A stretch of DNA of 64,000 bases. It comes from a virus. The DNA lies in the IMG/VR virus record IMGVR_UViG_3300036715_002961, positions 24,801-88,800 of that record. One strand, 5' to 3'. Shown in pieces: positions 49,285-56,506 of the stretch. Below the pieces are notes generated by a model. The model searched no databases. It saw nothing but the letters and a program-made list of their open reading frames with translations, and was not told where the DNA came from. Each line of letters opens with the position of its first letter. Positions within the stretch are counted from its first letter, which is position 1. A program made the position numbers and the translations under genes.

Positions 49285-49424
49285 CAGGTCAGCTTGTTGA
49301 TCTCGACGGTGGGCGACCATCCGAACGCGCACGTGCCATCGTCGAAAACGACGCCTTGAGCGACGATTCCCGTACCGGAAATGCCGGTCGCGTCATCGAT
49401 GCGGTATAGCTCGAATGTCTTCAT
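49284..49424 (-). CDS. Small beta-rich protein
   Basis: 46 residues from ATG 49424, with AAAGG upstream. F-E-L-Y-R-I-D-D-A-T-G and G-V-V-F-D-D-G-T-C-A-F suggest a single beta sheet. Below the usual gene-calling size. Function unknown. Confidence 0.55.
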   Translation of the reverse strand: MKTFELYRIDDATGISGTGIVAQGVVFDDGTCAFGWSPTVEINKLT

Positions 49425-49428
49425 TTTC

Positions 49429-49857
49429 TCAACCTTTCTTGGGCATTTCGCCCGATGCAAAAATCACGTCGACCGATTGAAGAAACCGGCTGTAGTGGGC
49501 GTCGACTGCACCATGCGCGAACGGACTGCAGGCGGGAAAGTTGGTGAGCCACGCGTGGCAGTGAACAACGAACTCGGCGAACGCCATCGCGATCGCGAGG
49601 CCGACTTCGGGGCGAAGCTCGGCCATGCATTCGACCTCGCCGGCGGCGGTGGGGCGCCCCATCGGGACCAGGGCGCCGACCTCGATGTCGTCGAGTAGGT
49701 CGGGGTCTGCTTCGTGGGCGGCTTCGTTCGCGGCCGAGAGCGCTTCTTCGAAGGAATAATGGAGGAGGATTCCGACGCAGCTCTCGTAACTTGGGTCGTG
49801 GCGCGTGCTGTAAAACCCACTGTTTTCGCCGCTGATCAATAGGGGATTCGGTCTCAT
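49429..49857 (-). CDS. Hypothetical protein
   Basis: 142 residues from ATG 49857 (ATGA overlap with the adenine methylase). Helical N-terminus with Y-S-F-E-E-A-L-S-A-A, C-terminal part with H-C-H-A-W-L-T. No family recognised. Confidence 0.5.
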   Translation of the reverse strand: MRPNPLLISGENSGFYSTRHDPSYESCVGILLHYSFEEALSAANEAAHEADPDLLDDIEVGALVPMGRPTAAGEVECMAELRPEVGLAIAMAFAEFVVHCHAWLTNFPACSPFAHGAVDAHYSRFLQSVDVIFASGEMPKKG

Positions 49858-50591
49858 GTTCGTTCCTCGCCGAGAACGCAAATCAGCTCGGCGCTGTGGG
49901 TGTGGTTTCCGGCCTTTCGGCGGCTCGTGACGGTTCGGCGGAAATCGACGAAGGGGAGCCAGTTGGGCGCGAGGCCCGTCTTCGGATCGCGGGCCTCACA
50001 CACGATGACCTCGCCGGGGAGCGACGCGAGCTGCGCGCCGAGGGTCGAGTAGGCGAGGGGGGCTGTCTTGTAGCGGTAGTTGAACTGGTAGGGCGGGTCG
50101 ACGAACCAGGTCGCGGGGGCGGCTGGGGACGCGAACAGGTCCTCGGCCGAGTCGGTCAGGATCCACGAACGGACCGCAGAAAACTCGGCAGCGACGCGGG
50201 CGCGGGTCGAGGCGGTCCACTGGCCGGGTTTTGATCCCCAGACGGACGTGGTCCAGCAATTTCCCACGTTGTTCGTGCGCTGCCACGTTTTGAGCAGCGT
50301 CGATTGGCCGATGTTCAGGCCGAGCGTCCGAATGTCGACGCCTTCGGGGATGTCGAGCGGGATTTCGAGGATCTGGACGGCGGTCGCCTCGGAAATCAGC
50401 CAGCGCCAGAGGAGGCGAAGATGGGGGTCGCGCTCGGCGATGATGACGCGACGACCAGCGCCGAATCGAAGCGCGTAGCCGGCGGATCCGGCGTACGGCT
50501 CGACGACGCGGTCGAACCGGGGCGCGGGATAGTGCTTGCTGGCCGACCACTTCGAGCCGAACCATTTGAACAGGGGGCCGGTGACGCTCAC
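49854..50591 (-). CDS. dam: D12-class DNA adenine N6-methylase
   Basis: 245 residues from GTG 50591 (GTGA overlap); ATG 50612 is an alternative. F-K-W-F-G-S-K-W is the SAM-binding start, V-V-E-P-Y-A-G-S-A-G the second motif and V-D-P-P-Y (164-168) the catalytic motif of Dam-like enzymes. It methylates adenine, not cytosine, so it does not supply the TET substrate. It may protect the genome or replace host Dam signals. Confidence 0.82.
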   Translation of the reverse strand: MSVTGPLFKWFGSKWSASKHYPAPRFDRVVEPYAGSAGYALRFGAGRRVIIAERDPHLRLLWRWLISEATAVQILEIPLDIPEGVDIRTLGLNIGQSTLLKTWQRTNNVGNCWTTSVWGSKPGQWTASTRARVAAEFSAVRSWILTDSAEDLFASPAAPATWFVDPPYQFNYRYKTAPLAYSTLGAQLASLPGEVIVCEARDPKTGLAPNWLPFVDFRRTVTSRRKAGNHTHSAELICVLGEERT

Positions 50592-51292
50592 GGCTCGCAC
50601 CGTTCGCGCCATTCGTCGAGCAGCAACTCGACGATCTCTGCGTCGGCTACCGTGTCAATGGGGCGAGTCGTCGCGACGGTTGAGTTGTCGAGGTTGAGGA
50701 ATCGCCCGATTTCACAGTTGGTAAACTCCCGATCGCGAAGAACTCCGACAACGATGCGGCGGGCGCGAACTACGCTTTTGAACCGGGCGCTGGTGAGCAG
50801 GTCGTCGGCGAAAACGTCGCAGCAATTGGCGGCAGTCTTGACCAGGCGAGCGATGCGCGGGGGAAGATCGACAAGAGTTCGCCGCTTGGGCCTCGGCTTG
50901 AGCTTCTTTGGTGGCTTAGACTGCACCGCCGGGGCGCTTGTGGGCGGAAGCGCGGGGGTGGGCGGAAGCGCGGGGGTGGGCGGAAGCGGCGGAAGCGGGC
51001 GCGGAACTGGCGGAAGCGGGCGCGGAACTGGCGGGATGATGACCGGGTCGAACGACGAATCAGAATGGGGGGCGTGAGCGGGGGCGACAGGAACCCGGGT
51101 TCCCTTGAGCTTGTTCAGCGGATGCTGGCAGACAGGGGGAGCGGCGATCGTTCCGATCAGCCGCTTGTCGACCGACGACGTTTTCTCGTTGCCGCATTTT
51201 TTGCAGCGCCAGAGGGTCGTGACGAGCCAGCTGTAGTCGGCGCGAGGCGTCGACGAAACCAGATCCCAGTTGGAGAGGGGGGTGCCTTTCAT
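50588..51292 (-). CDS. DnaA domain IV-like DNA-binding protein with Pro-rich linker
   Basis: 234 residues from ATG 51292. N-terminal zinc ribbon (C30-x2-C33, C55-x-H57), a Pro-rich linker of tandem P-P-V-P-R-P-L-P-type units (residues 85-120), and a C-terminal HTH. R-A-R-R-I-V-V-G-V-L-R, F-T-N-C-E-I-G-R-F-L and D-N-S-T-V are close to DnaA domain IV, which reads DnaA boxes. It lacks the DnaA ATPase, so it could act as an origin-binding factor or repressor. The linker repeats are directly visible as DNA repeats at 50936-51045. Confidence 0.68.
   Translation of the reverse strand: MKGTPLSNWDLVSSTPRADYSWLVTTLWRCKKCGNEKTSSVDKRLIGTIAAPPVCQHPLNKLKGTRVPVAPAHAPHSDSSFDPVIIPPVPRPLPPVPRPLPPLPPTPALPPTPALPPTSAPAVQSKPPKKLKPRPKRRTLVDLPPRIARLVKTAANCCDVFADDLLTSARFKSVVRARRIVVGVLRDREFTNCEIGRFLNLDNSTVATTRPIDTVADAEIVELLLDEWRERCEP
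50936..51045. repeat. Tandem repeats coding proline-rich linker
   Basis: About two copies each of two 18-21 base units, forming the P-x-P repeat of the DnaA-like protein. Likely variable in copy number. Confidence 0.6.
51089..51104. repeat. Dispersed palindrome copy 15
   Basis: GGAACCCGGGTTCCC in the DnaA-like gene, T-R-V-P frame. Confidence 0.85.
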
Positions 51293-51606
51293 CGCAGGAC
51301 CTTTTGAACGTGAACTTCGGGACGAACTGCGATGCGCTCTTCGCGACTCGCCACGCGGCGGTTGATGGATCGGGACGCCTGGATCGCAAGGCCGTGGCCG
51401 ACGCCATGGAGGGCCATCAGCGCGAGCTTGAATGGAGGAAGGGCGCTGCGGTAGGTCACACGGATCGGCGGAATGACGGGGATCGTGATGATCCAAAACC
51501 CGGCGGCATCGCGCAGAAGGCGAACCGCGGGCGGGGTCTTCGAAGAGCTAATCGCGTCGCGAAAAACATATTCAGACTCGCGGTCTTTGAACCAAGTGTA
51601 TCGCAT
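51289..51606 (-). CDS. Hypothetical protein
   Basis: 105 residues from ATG 51606 (TGATG overlap). Has Y-T-W-F-K-D-R-E-S-E and a middle beta segment (F-W-I-I-T-I-P-V-I-P). No family recognised. Confidence 0.5.
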   Translation of the reverse strand: MRYTWFKDRESEYVFRDAISSSKTPPAVRLLRDAAGFWIITIPVIPPIRVTYRSALPPFKLALMALHGVGHGLAIQASRSINRRVASREERIAVRPEVHVQKVLR

Positions 51607-52526
51607 CAGTAGAACCTGAATCCGATCTCGGCCATCTTCTCGTATGGCGTCCATTTGTAGGGGTTTACAATCTCGGGAACACACTCGGGGGAAACCAGAC
51701 TGAGCGGCAGCTCAATGACAGCTTCGTGCTCCATAGACGCGATCCAGGACGGCACGGGCAAATCGCCGAAACGAGGGTGGGAGGGGGCGGCCGAGGGGCG
51801 AAGAACCCGCGCGAAACCGTTTTGACATTCGTACGCGTCGGGGTCGTGGAGAACCCTCAACCAGTCGCGACTAGTCAAACGCCGAAGTTCGACGACCGGG
51901 TCGAACTTCCAGAACCAAGGGCGACGGGCTCCGACGCGAACGCCTTCAGGTGCATCAACTACCGTTCCGGGGTAAACGACCTTGCACGCTTCGACCGCAC
52001 TTTCGAGAATGTACGTTTGACCTTCTTCAGTCAGGCCGGTGAGTTCGGTCCACGCGTCGGGGGGCGTTTCGTATGGGTCGGATCCGATGTAGCGTTCGAT
52101 AAACTCGGACGTAAACGTGGTGTTCCAAGCCCTGAATGCTTCGTTCCATTCACCAGAAAGGCCGCGAGCGGCTACAGTCTGCACGAAGGCCCATTCGATG
52201 CCTAGGATCGCATCTTCGTTTGACGTAGTTGGGCACGCGCCAACGAACACATGCATGACCTCGTGCAACAGAGCCATGAGGGTGTGTTTGTTCCGGTTGT
52301 TCCGCGCCGACAGATTCGGCATGAGAACAGAGCCCGAATAGGAGATCGCGCCTTTGACCGGCCCGCGGAATGCCACGCGCGGGTCGGTCACCGCGTTGTC
52401 TTCTACGCCCTCGCAAATGTGAATGTTATGGAATGCGGCGAACTCGAACACGGCCGCGAACAGGACGTCGATCACTTCGACTGCGATAGATCGGCGAGCA
52501 GATAGCGATGGAGGCGGTAGAATCAT
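51606..52526 (-). CDS. HEVMH metallopeptidase-like protein
   Basis: 306 residues from ATG 52526. L-L-H-E-V-M-H-V-F (H88, E89, H92) is the zinc-binding HExxH of a metallopeptidase; a third ligand may be an Asp or Glu beyond residue 100 (S-N-E-D-A-I-L-G). The rest is alpha/beta, no signal. Candidate host-protein or virion protease; the family is not identified. A non-enzymatic role cannot be excluded. Confidence 0.6.
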   Translation of the reverse strand: MILPPPSLSARRSIAVEVIDVLFAAVFEFAAFHNIHICEGVEDNAVTDPRVAFRGPVKGAISYSGSVLMPNLSARNNRNKHTLMALLHEVMHVFVGACPTTSNEDAILGIEWAFVQTVAARGLSGEWNEAFRAWNTTFTSEFIERYIGSDPYETPPDAWTELTGLTEEGQTYILESAVEACKVVYPGTVVDAPEGVRVGARRPWFWKFDPVVELRRLTSRDWLRVLHDPDAYECQNGFARVLRPSAAPSHPRFGDLPVPSWIASMEHEAVIELPLSLVSPECVPEIVNPYKWTPYEKMAEIGFRFY

Positions 52527-52614
52527 GGAACCACGCGCTGAGGGTTTGGTCGGGATCGGCGGATTCGAGCGCTGCGATGGTGGCCCACGACCAGCGCAAA
52601 GCGGCTTGATTCAT
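52426..52614 (-). CDS. Overlapping small ORF
   Basis: 62 residues from ATG 52614 (ATGA overlap with the MazG-like gene). Its last 100 bases overlap the start of the metallopeptidase gene in a different frame. Codon use is better in the first two thirds. It may be real but the overlap makes this uncertain. Confidence 0.35.
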   Translation of the reverse strand: MNQAALRWSWATIAALESADPDQTLSAWFHDSTASIAICSPIYRSRSDRRPVRGRVRVRRIP

Positions 52615-52997
52615 CGGCGATTGATGAGGAGCGATTCGAGCTTAGAAATCTTCTCGCCGCGCGCCTTCCGGATCTCCTGGACGAGGGTTGGCGGCGCGTT
52701 GGCGTAGCGAAACGACTCGATCATGAGCTGGACGTCGACCAGCTCGCGGGCGAACTCGGCGATGGCGTCGGGGCGGGCGCGGCGCCAATGCGCAGCGGCG
52801 ACGATCAGCTCGGCAGCTTCTTCTTGGAGATGGAGAAGGCGGGGGCCGATCCCATCGCGGGCGGCTTGCGTCAAAATCGACCGGGCGCGCGCGTCGGGAA
52901 CGAATGCGTAGGGGTCGTCGGGCGCCACAGGGGCGACATGCGCGACATGCGCGACATGCGCGGCCTGCGCAGCTACGACAGCTCGGCGACGGGCCAC
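52611..52997 (-). CDS. MazG-like nucleotide pyrophosphohydrolase
   Basis: 128 residues from GTG 52997. L-Q-E-E-A-A-E-L (57-64) and E-L-V-D-V-Q-L-M (85-92) form the EExxE...ExxD metal site of MazG family enzymes, after an A-H-V-A-H-V-A-H-V repeat. They hydrolyse nucleoside triphosphates; phage versions may lower ppGpp-like alarmones or clear non-canonical dNTPs. The small size fits a single MazG domain. Confidence 0.65.
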   Translation of the reverse strand: MARRRAVVAAQAAHVAHVAHVAPVAPDDPYAFVPDARARSILTQAARDGIGPRLLHLQEEAAELIVAAAHWRRARPDAIAEFARELVDVQLMIESFRYANAPPTLVQEIRKARGEKISKLESLLINRR

Positions 52998-53182
52998 GTC
53001 GGTGCGCCAAGGGGTCGAGGGGCGCGGGAGTTTGAGAGCTTCTCGACGAGCCGCGAGAGGGCGAGGTTGGTCGCCTTGAGCTGCTCGGTTTCCTCGACGA
53101 GGCTGTCGATCCGTTCCTGCTTTTCGTCGCGGAACGGATCCGCTTCGGGGGAGGGTTCGGGCGAGCGGTAGGGATCATTCAC
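52973..53182 (-). CDS. Coiled-coil small protein
   Basis: 69 residues from GTG 53182, which overlaps the methylase gene. Acidic/Pro start, then a leucine-rich coiled coil (L-V-E-E-T-E-Q-L-K-A-T-N). Overlaps the MazG-like gene by 25 bases. Function unknown. Confidence 0.5.
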   Translation of the reverse strand: MNDPYRSPEPSPEADPFRDEKQERIDSLVEETEQLKATNLALSRLVEKLSNSRAPRPLGAPTWPVAELS

Positions 53183-53747
53183 TGATTTCGTTTCCGATCT
53201 GGGTCCAGCCGGGCCGAGTGCGGCGAGCGAAAAACTCGACCTTTCGGAGACCGGGCGTTACGAGTTGGTCTAGAAGTTGGTAGAACTCCTCTGGTTTTTC
53301 GCTGTGCGTGCGACGGTCGGCGAAGAACACGGACCGAATCGACCGGCTTTCAATGAGCGAAGTTCCGCGCCCGCGGGCGGCGATGATGCAGGTTTCATGG
53401 GCGGCGCGGACATAGCGCCCCATGCCGAACGCGAGGCCGTTGGTGGTCGTTTTGACCCAAACCAGTTCGGTTTTTGGCTCGAATCCCCAGGCCCGCGCCG
53501 TCGCGATCGCTTCGGTCGGCTGGCTGGAGACACGCCAGAGAAAAAGCAGGGCGTCGGGAGTCAATTGCAGCTCGACGTCCGACGCGAACGATTCGATTGC
53601 CGCCTGGTCGAGCAGGTCGTAGTTGGCACCCGCGCCACGGGCGCCGAGGGCGTCGGAAAATGACCACGGGGGGTCGGCGACGACGACAGAGAACGGACCG
53701 AGGCCACGTAGCAACGGTGGCTGTTTGCGCGCGTTGGGCGTCCTCAT
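53175..53747 (-). CDS. MT-A70-type adenine methylase
   Basis: 190 residues from ATG 53747 (ATGA overlap). V-V-A-D-P-P-W-S-F (D25-W28) is the catalytic DPPW motif of MT-A70/IME4-type N6-adenine methyltransferases, and the end has the typical S-E-K-P-E-E-F-Y-Q-L. A second adenine methylase in addition to the D12-type one. Acts on DNA or RNA; protection from restriction is likely. Confidence 0.8.
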   Translation of the reverse strand: MRTPNARKQPPLLRGLGPFSVVVADPPWSFSDALGARGAGANYDLLDQAAIESFASDVELQLTPDALLFLWRVSSQPTEAIATARAWGFEPKTELVWVKTTTNGLAFGMGRYVRAAHETCIIAARGRGTSLIESRSIRSVFFADRRTHSEKPEEFYQLLDQLVTPGLRKVEFFARRTRPGWTQIGNEISE

Positions 53748-53830
53748 CGAACAGCCTCATCGAGCAATAGGTAGACGACCACGAAACCCATGCCGACCAT
53801 GACGGCGACCGTAAATGCGACGGGTGCCAT
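53744..53830 (-). CDS. Tiny membrane protein
   Basis: 28 residues from ATG 53830 in an ATGA-linked operon, below the usual gene-calling size. One hydrophobic segment (V-A-V-M-V-G-M-G-F-V-V-V-Y-L-L-L). Overlaps both neighbours. Real expression is inferred from coupling. Confidence 0.4.
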   Translation of the reverse strand: MAPVAFTVAVMVGMGFVVVYLLLDEAVR

Positions 53831-54126
53831 CAGTTGGAAACCGCGAGCGGGTTCGGGTGGGTGCAGTTCATCCCGTAGAAAGCCCCGCGCATGAGGGGGC
53901 CGCGCATGTGCGGATCGATGAAGATCCGAGGGCCAAACAGAATCGGCAGGCCGAAGGGGAAGGCAAGGCTCGCGGTCGGGAACAGCTCGCGAAGCTCGGC
54001 GAGAACGACACCGGCTGCGGCGGGGGAGACGACGACCGCGATCCCCGTGCTACCGCCAGCGCCGTTCAGGTTCGCGAGAATTTGAATGACGGCGGCGGCG
54101 TTGGGCTGCGGAATTTGTGGGTTCAT
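53830..54126 (-). CDS. Hypothetical protein
   Basis: 98 residues from ATG 54126 (ATGA overlap with the sigma-like gene). Hydrophobic, with G-I-A-V-V-V-S-P-A-A-A-G-V-V-L and a C-terminal F-I-D-P-H-M-R-G-P-L-M-R. No family recognised. Confidence 0.5.
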   Translation of the reverse strand: MNPQIPQPNAAAVIQILANLNGAGGSTGIAVVVSPAAAGVVLAELRELFPTASLAFPFGLPILFGPRIFIDPHMRGPLMRGAFYGMNCTHPNPLAVSN

Positions 54127-54533
54127 TCTGGTCCGGTTCGGTGCGTGAAAGCACCGATCAAGGTGTCAATATCTTTGGATTTCAGAAGGTCCGCGACCTT
54201 CTGCATGGCGTCCTCTTCGAGTTGCCTGACACGCTCGCGCGTCAGGCCGAGAACCGATCCGACCTCGCCGAGGCTCATGCCCCCACGGTCCGCGTAATCG
54301 AGCGCGCATTCGCCAGCGGCGAGGATGTAGCGACAGGACGCGTAGGTGCAGGGGCGGGGTGTTAGCTCGCATTCGAGCCGCGTTAGAGGCAACCGCCGGC
54401 GTCGGCGGTTGTAGAGGAGCGGCGAGAGGCTACGACAATGACGCCAGCGAATCGCCCGGGGCAACAGCCCGCATGTACGTGCCCACGGGGGCGACCCTTG
54501 ACACTTCCCCTTTCCCTCTTCGCAAATGGCCAT
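54123..54533 (-). CDS. Sigma-70 region 4-like transcription regulator
   Basis: 136 residues from ATG 54533; the first 50 residues look non-coding and the true start may be near 54390. The core has C-T-Y-A-S-C-R-Y-I-L (a Cys pair) and S-L-G-E-V-G-S-V-L-G-L-T-R-E-R-V-R-Q-L-E, a clear region 4 helix-turn-helix that reads -35 elements. A candidate regulator for the nine promoters with an identical TTGCGC -35, but this is inference. Confidence 0.7.
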   Translation of the reverse strand: MAICEEGKGKCQGSPPWARTCGLLPRAIRWRHCRSLSPLLYNRRRRRLPLTRLECELTPRPCTYASCRYILAAGECALDYADRGGMSLGEVGSVLGLTRERVRQLEEDAMQKVADLLKSKDIDTLIGAFTHRTGPE

Positions 54534-54581
54534 GCCTTGCGATAGCCGAGGTCAGCGGAAGTTGCGAGCGCGCTAGCACGA

Positions 54582-55055
54582 TCAGATAGTAATACCGCGA
54601 ACGGCCTGCAATAAAGTGTATGCGCGAATGAGCTTCGCGTTCTCGACTTCCATGGCCTTGGTGATTTTCGGAAGGCGGCCGTTGATCACACTTTCGAATT
54701 TCACGATGAGTTTCGAGATGATCTCGTCGATACCCATCGGGTAAACACCCGGCTCGTAGCCGTACAGCCAGAGAGCACTAGCCCGATCGCCGTCGTCCGA
54801 TTCGGTGTAGGCGTAGCGAAGCGTCGGCGTGACCTCGATGCAACAGTAGAGATTCAGCGACACGACGCGGGGGCCGCTTTTGTCCCACGGACGACGGGGC
54901 GCGGCGATGTAGGAAAGGGCCTCACCGACCGTCGTGAGGATCTCTTCTGCGAGAACCGATTCGGAGCGCATGACCTTTTCCTTTTTGGAGAAGTGGGTGC
55001 GTTCCAACGTCACGAGGTCGGCAGAGGACTTGTGCAAATCTTCGATATTCTTCAT
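54582..55055 (-). CDS. Early protein i
   Basis: 157 residues from ATG 55055, with GGGAG upstream. Alpha/beta with V-V-S-L-N-L-Y-C-C-I-E-V-T and a helical end. Preceded by promoter i, so expressed early. No family recognised. Confidence 0.6.
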   Translation of the reverse strand: MKNIEDLHKSSADLVTLERTHFSKKEKVMRSESVLAEEILTTVGEALSYIAAPRRPWDKSGPRVVSLNLYCCIEVTPTLRYAYTESDDGDRASALWLYGYEPGVYPMGIDEIISKLIVKFESVINGRLPKITKAMEVENAKLIRAYTLLQAVRGITI

Positions 55056-55095
55056 TAGGTTCTCCCGGTGGTCGCTTTCTGCGGCGACACGAAGA

Positions 55096-55124
55096 ACCAT
55101 AAACCGCGGCGCACCGACGCGCAA
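55096..55124 (-). promoter_or_regulatory. Early promoter, copy i
   Basis: TTGCGC, 17 bases, TATGGT. The leader differs: GTCGC/GCGAC with a larger loop, and GGGAGAACC acts as the ribosome site. Confidence 0.7.
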
Positions 55125-55130
55125 GGGTTT

Positions 55131-55661
55131 TTATGCGAAACGTCCGCCCATCGCCACAACCGACGGCAACGGGTCGGGCTGGTCGGGACTCACGGCGTGA
55201 CGGCGGAGCGCCTGGATGTGCTCGTCTGCGAACACCTGGTCGACCGTTTTTGCGTACTTCATTTCGCTGAGGACCGACCAAACTACGTGACGCAAATGGT
55301 CGTATTTGTGGCCCAAATCGCGAACGTTGATATCTTGGGCGGGGGGCGCCGGTTCGGATTCGGTAACCGCTACCGGGGGGTGCTTCCCCGACATAATCAA
55401 GCCGATGATCCCATATCCGGCGATGTCGCCCCACGGGGATTCGCCGAACGCGTCGGCATCCTTTGCCAGCCGCGAAAGCTTGTCGAGGACGCGCACCATG
55501 AGCAGCGTTTGCGTGAACATTTTCGGGGGGATCGGCTCGCCGTCGAAAAGGATCTCAAGAATCTGGCCGGATTTAGCAAACGACGATCCATAGGCCTGAT
55601 TTTTCTTGAAGAGCAGCTCACCGAGGTTGCGGCAAGCTTCGAGAATCACTTCGCGTTTCAT
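55131..55661 (-). CDS. DUF1599/nucleotide-modification-like protein
   Basis: 176 residues from ATG 55661; the frame is open farther upstream. The first 120 residues (F-K-K-N-Q-A-Y-G-S-S-F ... V-R-V-L-D-K-L-S-R-L ... I-A-G-Y-G-I-I-G-L-I) match the helical pattern of a phage nucleotide-modification-associated family. The C-terminus is a separate unit. It may handle modified or non-canonical nucleotides. Family assignment is from pattern only. Confidence 0.5.
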   Translation of the reverse strand: MKREVILEACRNLGELLFKKNQAYGSSFAKSGQILEILFDGEPIPPKMFTQTLLMVRVLDKLSRLAKDADAFGESPWGDIAGYGIIGLIMSGKHPPVAVTESEPAPPAQDINVRDLGHKYDHLRHVVWSVLSEMKYAKTVDQVFADEHIQALRRHAVSPDQPDPLPSVVAMGGRFA

Positions 55662-55849
55662 GGTTGCACCTTGCACTTGGAATGTAGGACGGAATAGAGG
55701 GCGACGCGACGACGGGGGGCGACGCAGCGCCACCGGGTTACGTCGCCGCAGCGGCTGCACGTCAGGCGGACGTCTGCTGCATCGCCCTGGTCGTCCCATT
55801 CCCCGCTTGTGTGGGGCGACCAGGGCGGTGACCAGCTAGCGACGGTCAT
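55658..55849 (-). CDS. Small zinc-bound protein
   Basis: 63 residues from ATG 55849. C-S-R-C-G-D-V-T-R-W-R-C is a short zinc knuckle. Basic end. Overlaps the DUF1599-like gene start by four bases. Function unknown. Confidence 0.5.
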   Translation of the reverse strand: MTVASWSPPWSPHTSGEWDDQGDAADVRLTCSRCGDVTRWRCVAPRRRVALYSVLHSKCKVQP

Positions 55850-56099
55850 ACGCACGGCGCGCGCGGCCAAGGGCCCGCCGGTAGCGCGCGAGCTGGCGGC
55901 CTTGGCGCGAGGACGTGGCTACGAGGCCGTTGTAGCGGTCGAGCAGACTCTGGCAGGCTTGCTGCGTCGCCGCGTGCGCGGCTTGCTCAGCCTGGAGGCG
56001 TTCAGAGAGCATTTGGACTGCGTCTCGGGAGAGAGCGGACGCACTGGAGAGGACGTCGAGCGCGTCGGCGACGAGGTTGCGTTGGGGGTCGGATTTCAT
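55836..56099 (-). CDS. Coiled-coil protein
   Basis: 87 residues from ATG 56099 (ATGA overlap). Helical throughout, with Q-M-L-S-E-R-L-Q-A-E-Q-A-A-H-A and an Arg-rich end. No family recognised. Confidence 0.5.
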   Translation of the reverse strand: MKSDPQRNLVADALDVLSSASALSRDAVQMLSERLQAEQAAHAATQQACQSLLDRYNGLVATSSRQGRQLARYRRALGRARRAYDRR

Positions 56100-56506
56100 C
56101 GACCCAAGAGGCGTTTGCGCTCGGCGAGCTGGTTCATGATGCGTTCCTCTTCGCTGCCGACGGGGATGATCGGCGACGGGGGGTAATGGGGCCCCTCGCC
56201 GAGCAGCGACACGGGGGGCGAGTTGTCACGCCAGCCGGGCTGCTCACGGTCGGCGACGGCATCGGGGTCGGGGAGCGCGAGTTGGCGAGCGTCGTACTCA
56301 AAACCGCGCGCGAAACCGGTCTGGTAGGAGGTCCGAATGAGGCGGATCGCAAACGCGCGCCAGTCGGCCGGGGACGCGGACGGATAGAGAGCCTCGAAAT
56401 CGGCGACCATGCTGTTGAGGCGGCGCGGGGGCTCGACGCCCTCGTACCAAATGCCGATGAGTTTTTCGATCCATCGGCGGAGCCAGGGGAGGCGGGCGAG
56501 GTTCAT
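56096..56506 (-). CDS. Hypothetical protein
   Basis: 136 residues from ATG 56506 (ATGA overlap with the ParB-like gene). W-L-R-R-W-I-E-K-L-I-G-I-W-Y at the start, a helical middle, and a proline-rich end. Possible DNA-associated protein. No family recognised. Confidence 0.5.
   Translation of the reverse strand: MNLARLPWLRRWIEKLIGIWYEGVEPPRRLNSMVADFEALYPSASPADWRAFAIRLIRTSYQTGFARGFEYDARQLALPDPDAVADREQPGWRDNSPPVSLLGEGPHYPPSPIIPVGSEEERIMNQLAERKRLLGR

Noticed and set aside
52426-52526. A longer overlap as evidence for a dual-coding gene
   Set aside because: Only the first two thirds of the small ORF have typical codons, so it is reported at low confidence and not as a designed overlap.
52936-52966. 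A short tandem repeat considered as a CRISPR-like array
   Set aside because: Three nine-base repeats with no spacers; it encodes A-H-V repeats in the MazG-like gene.
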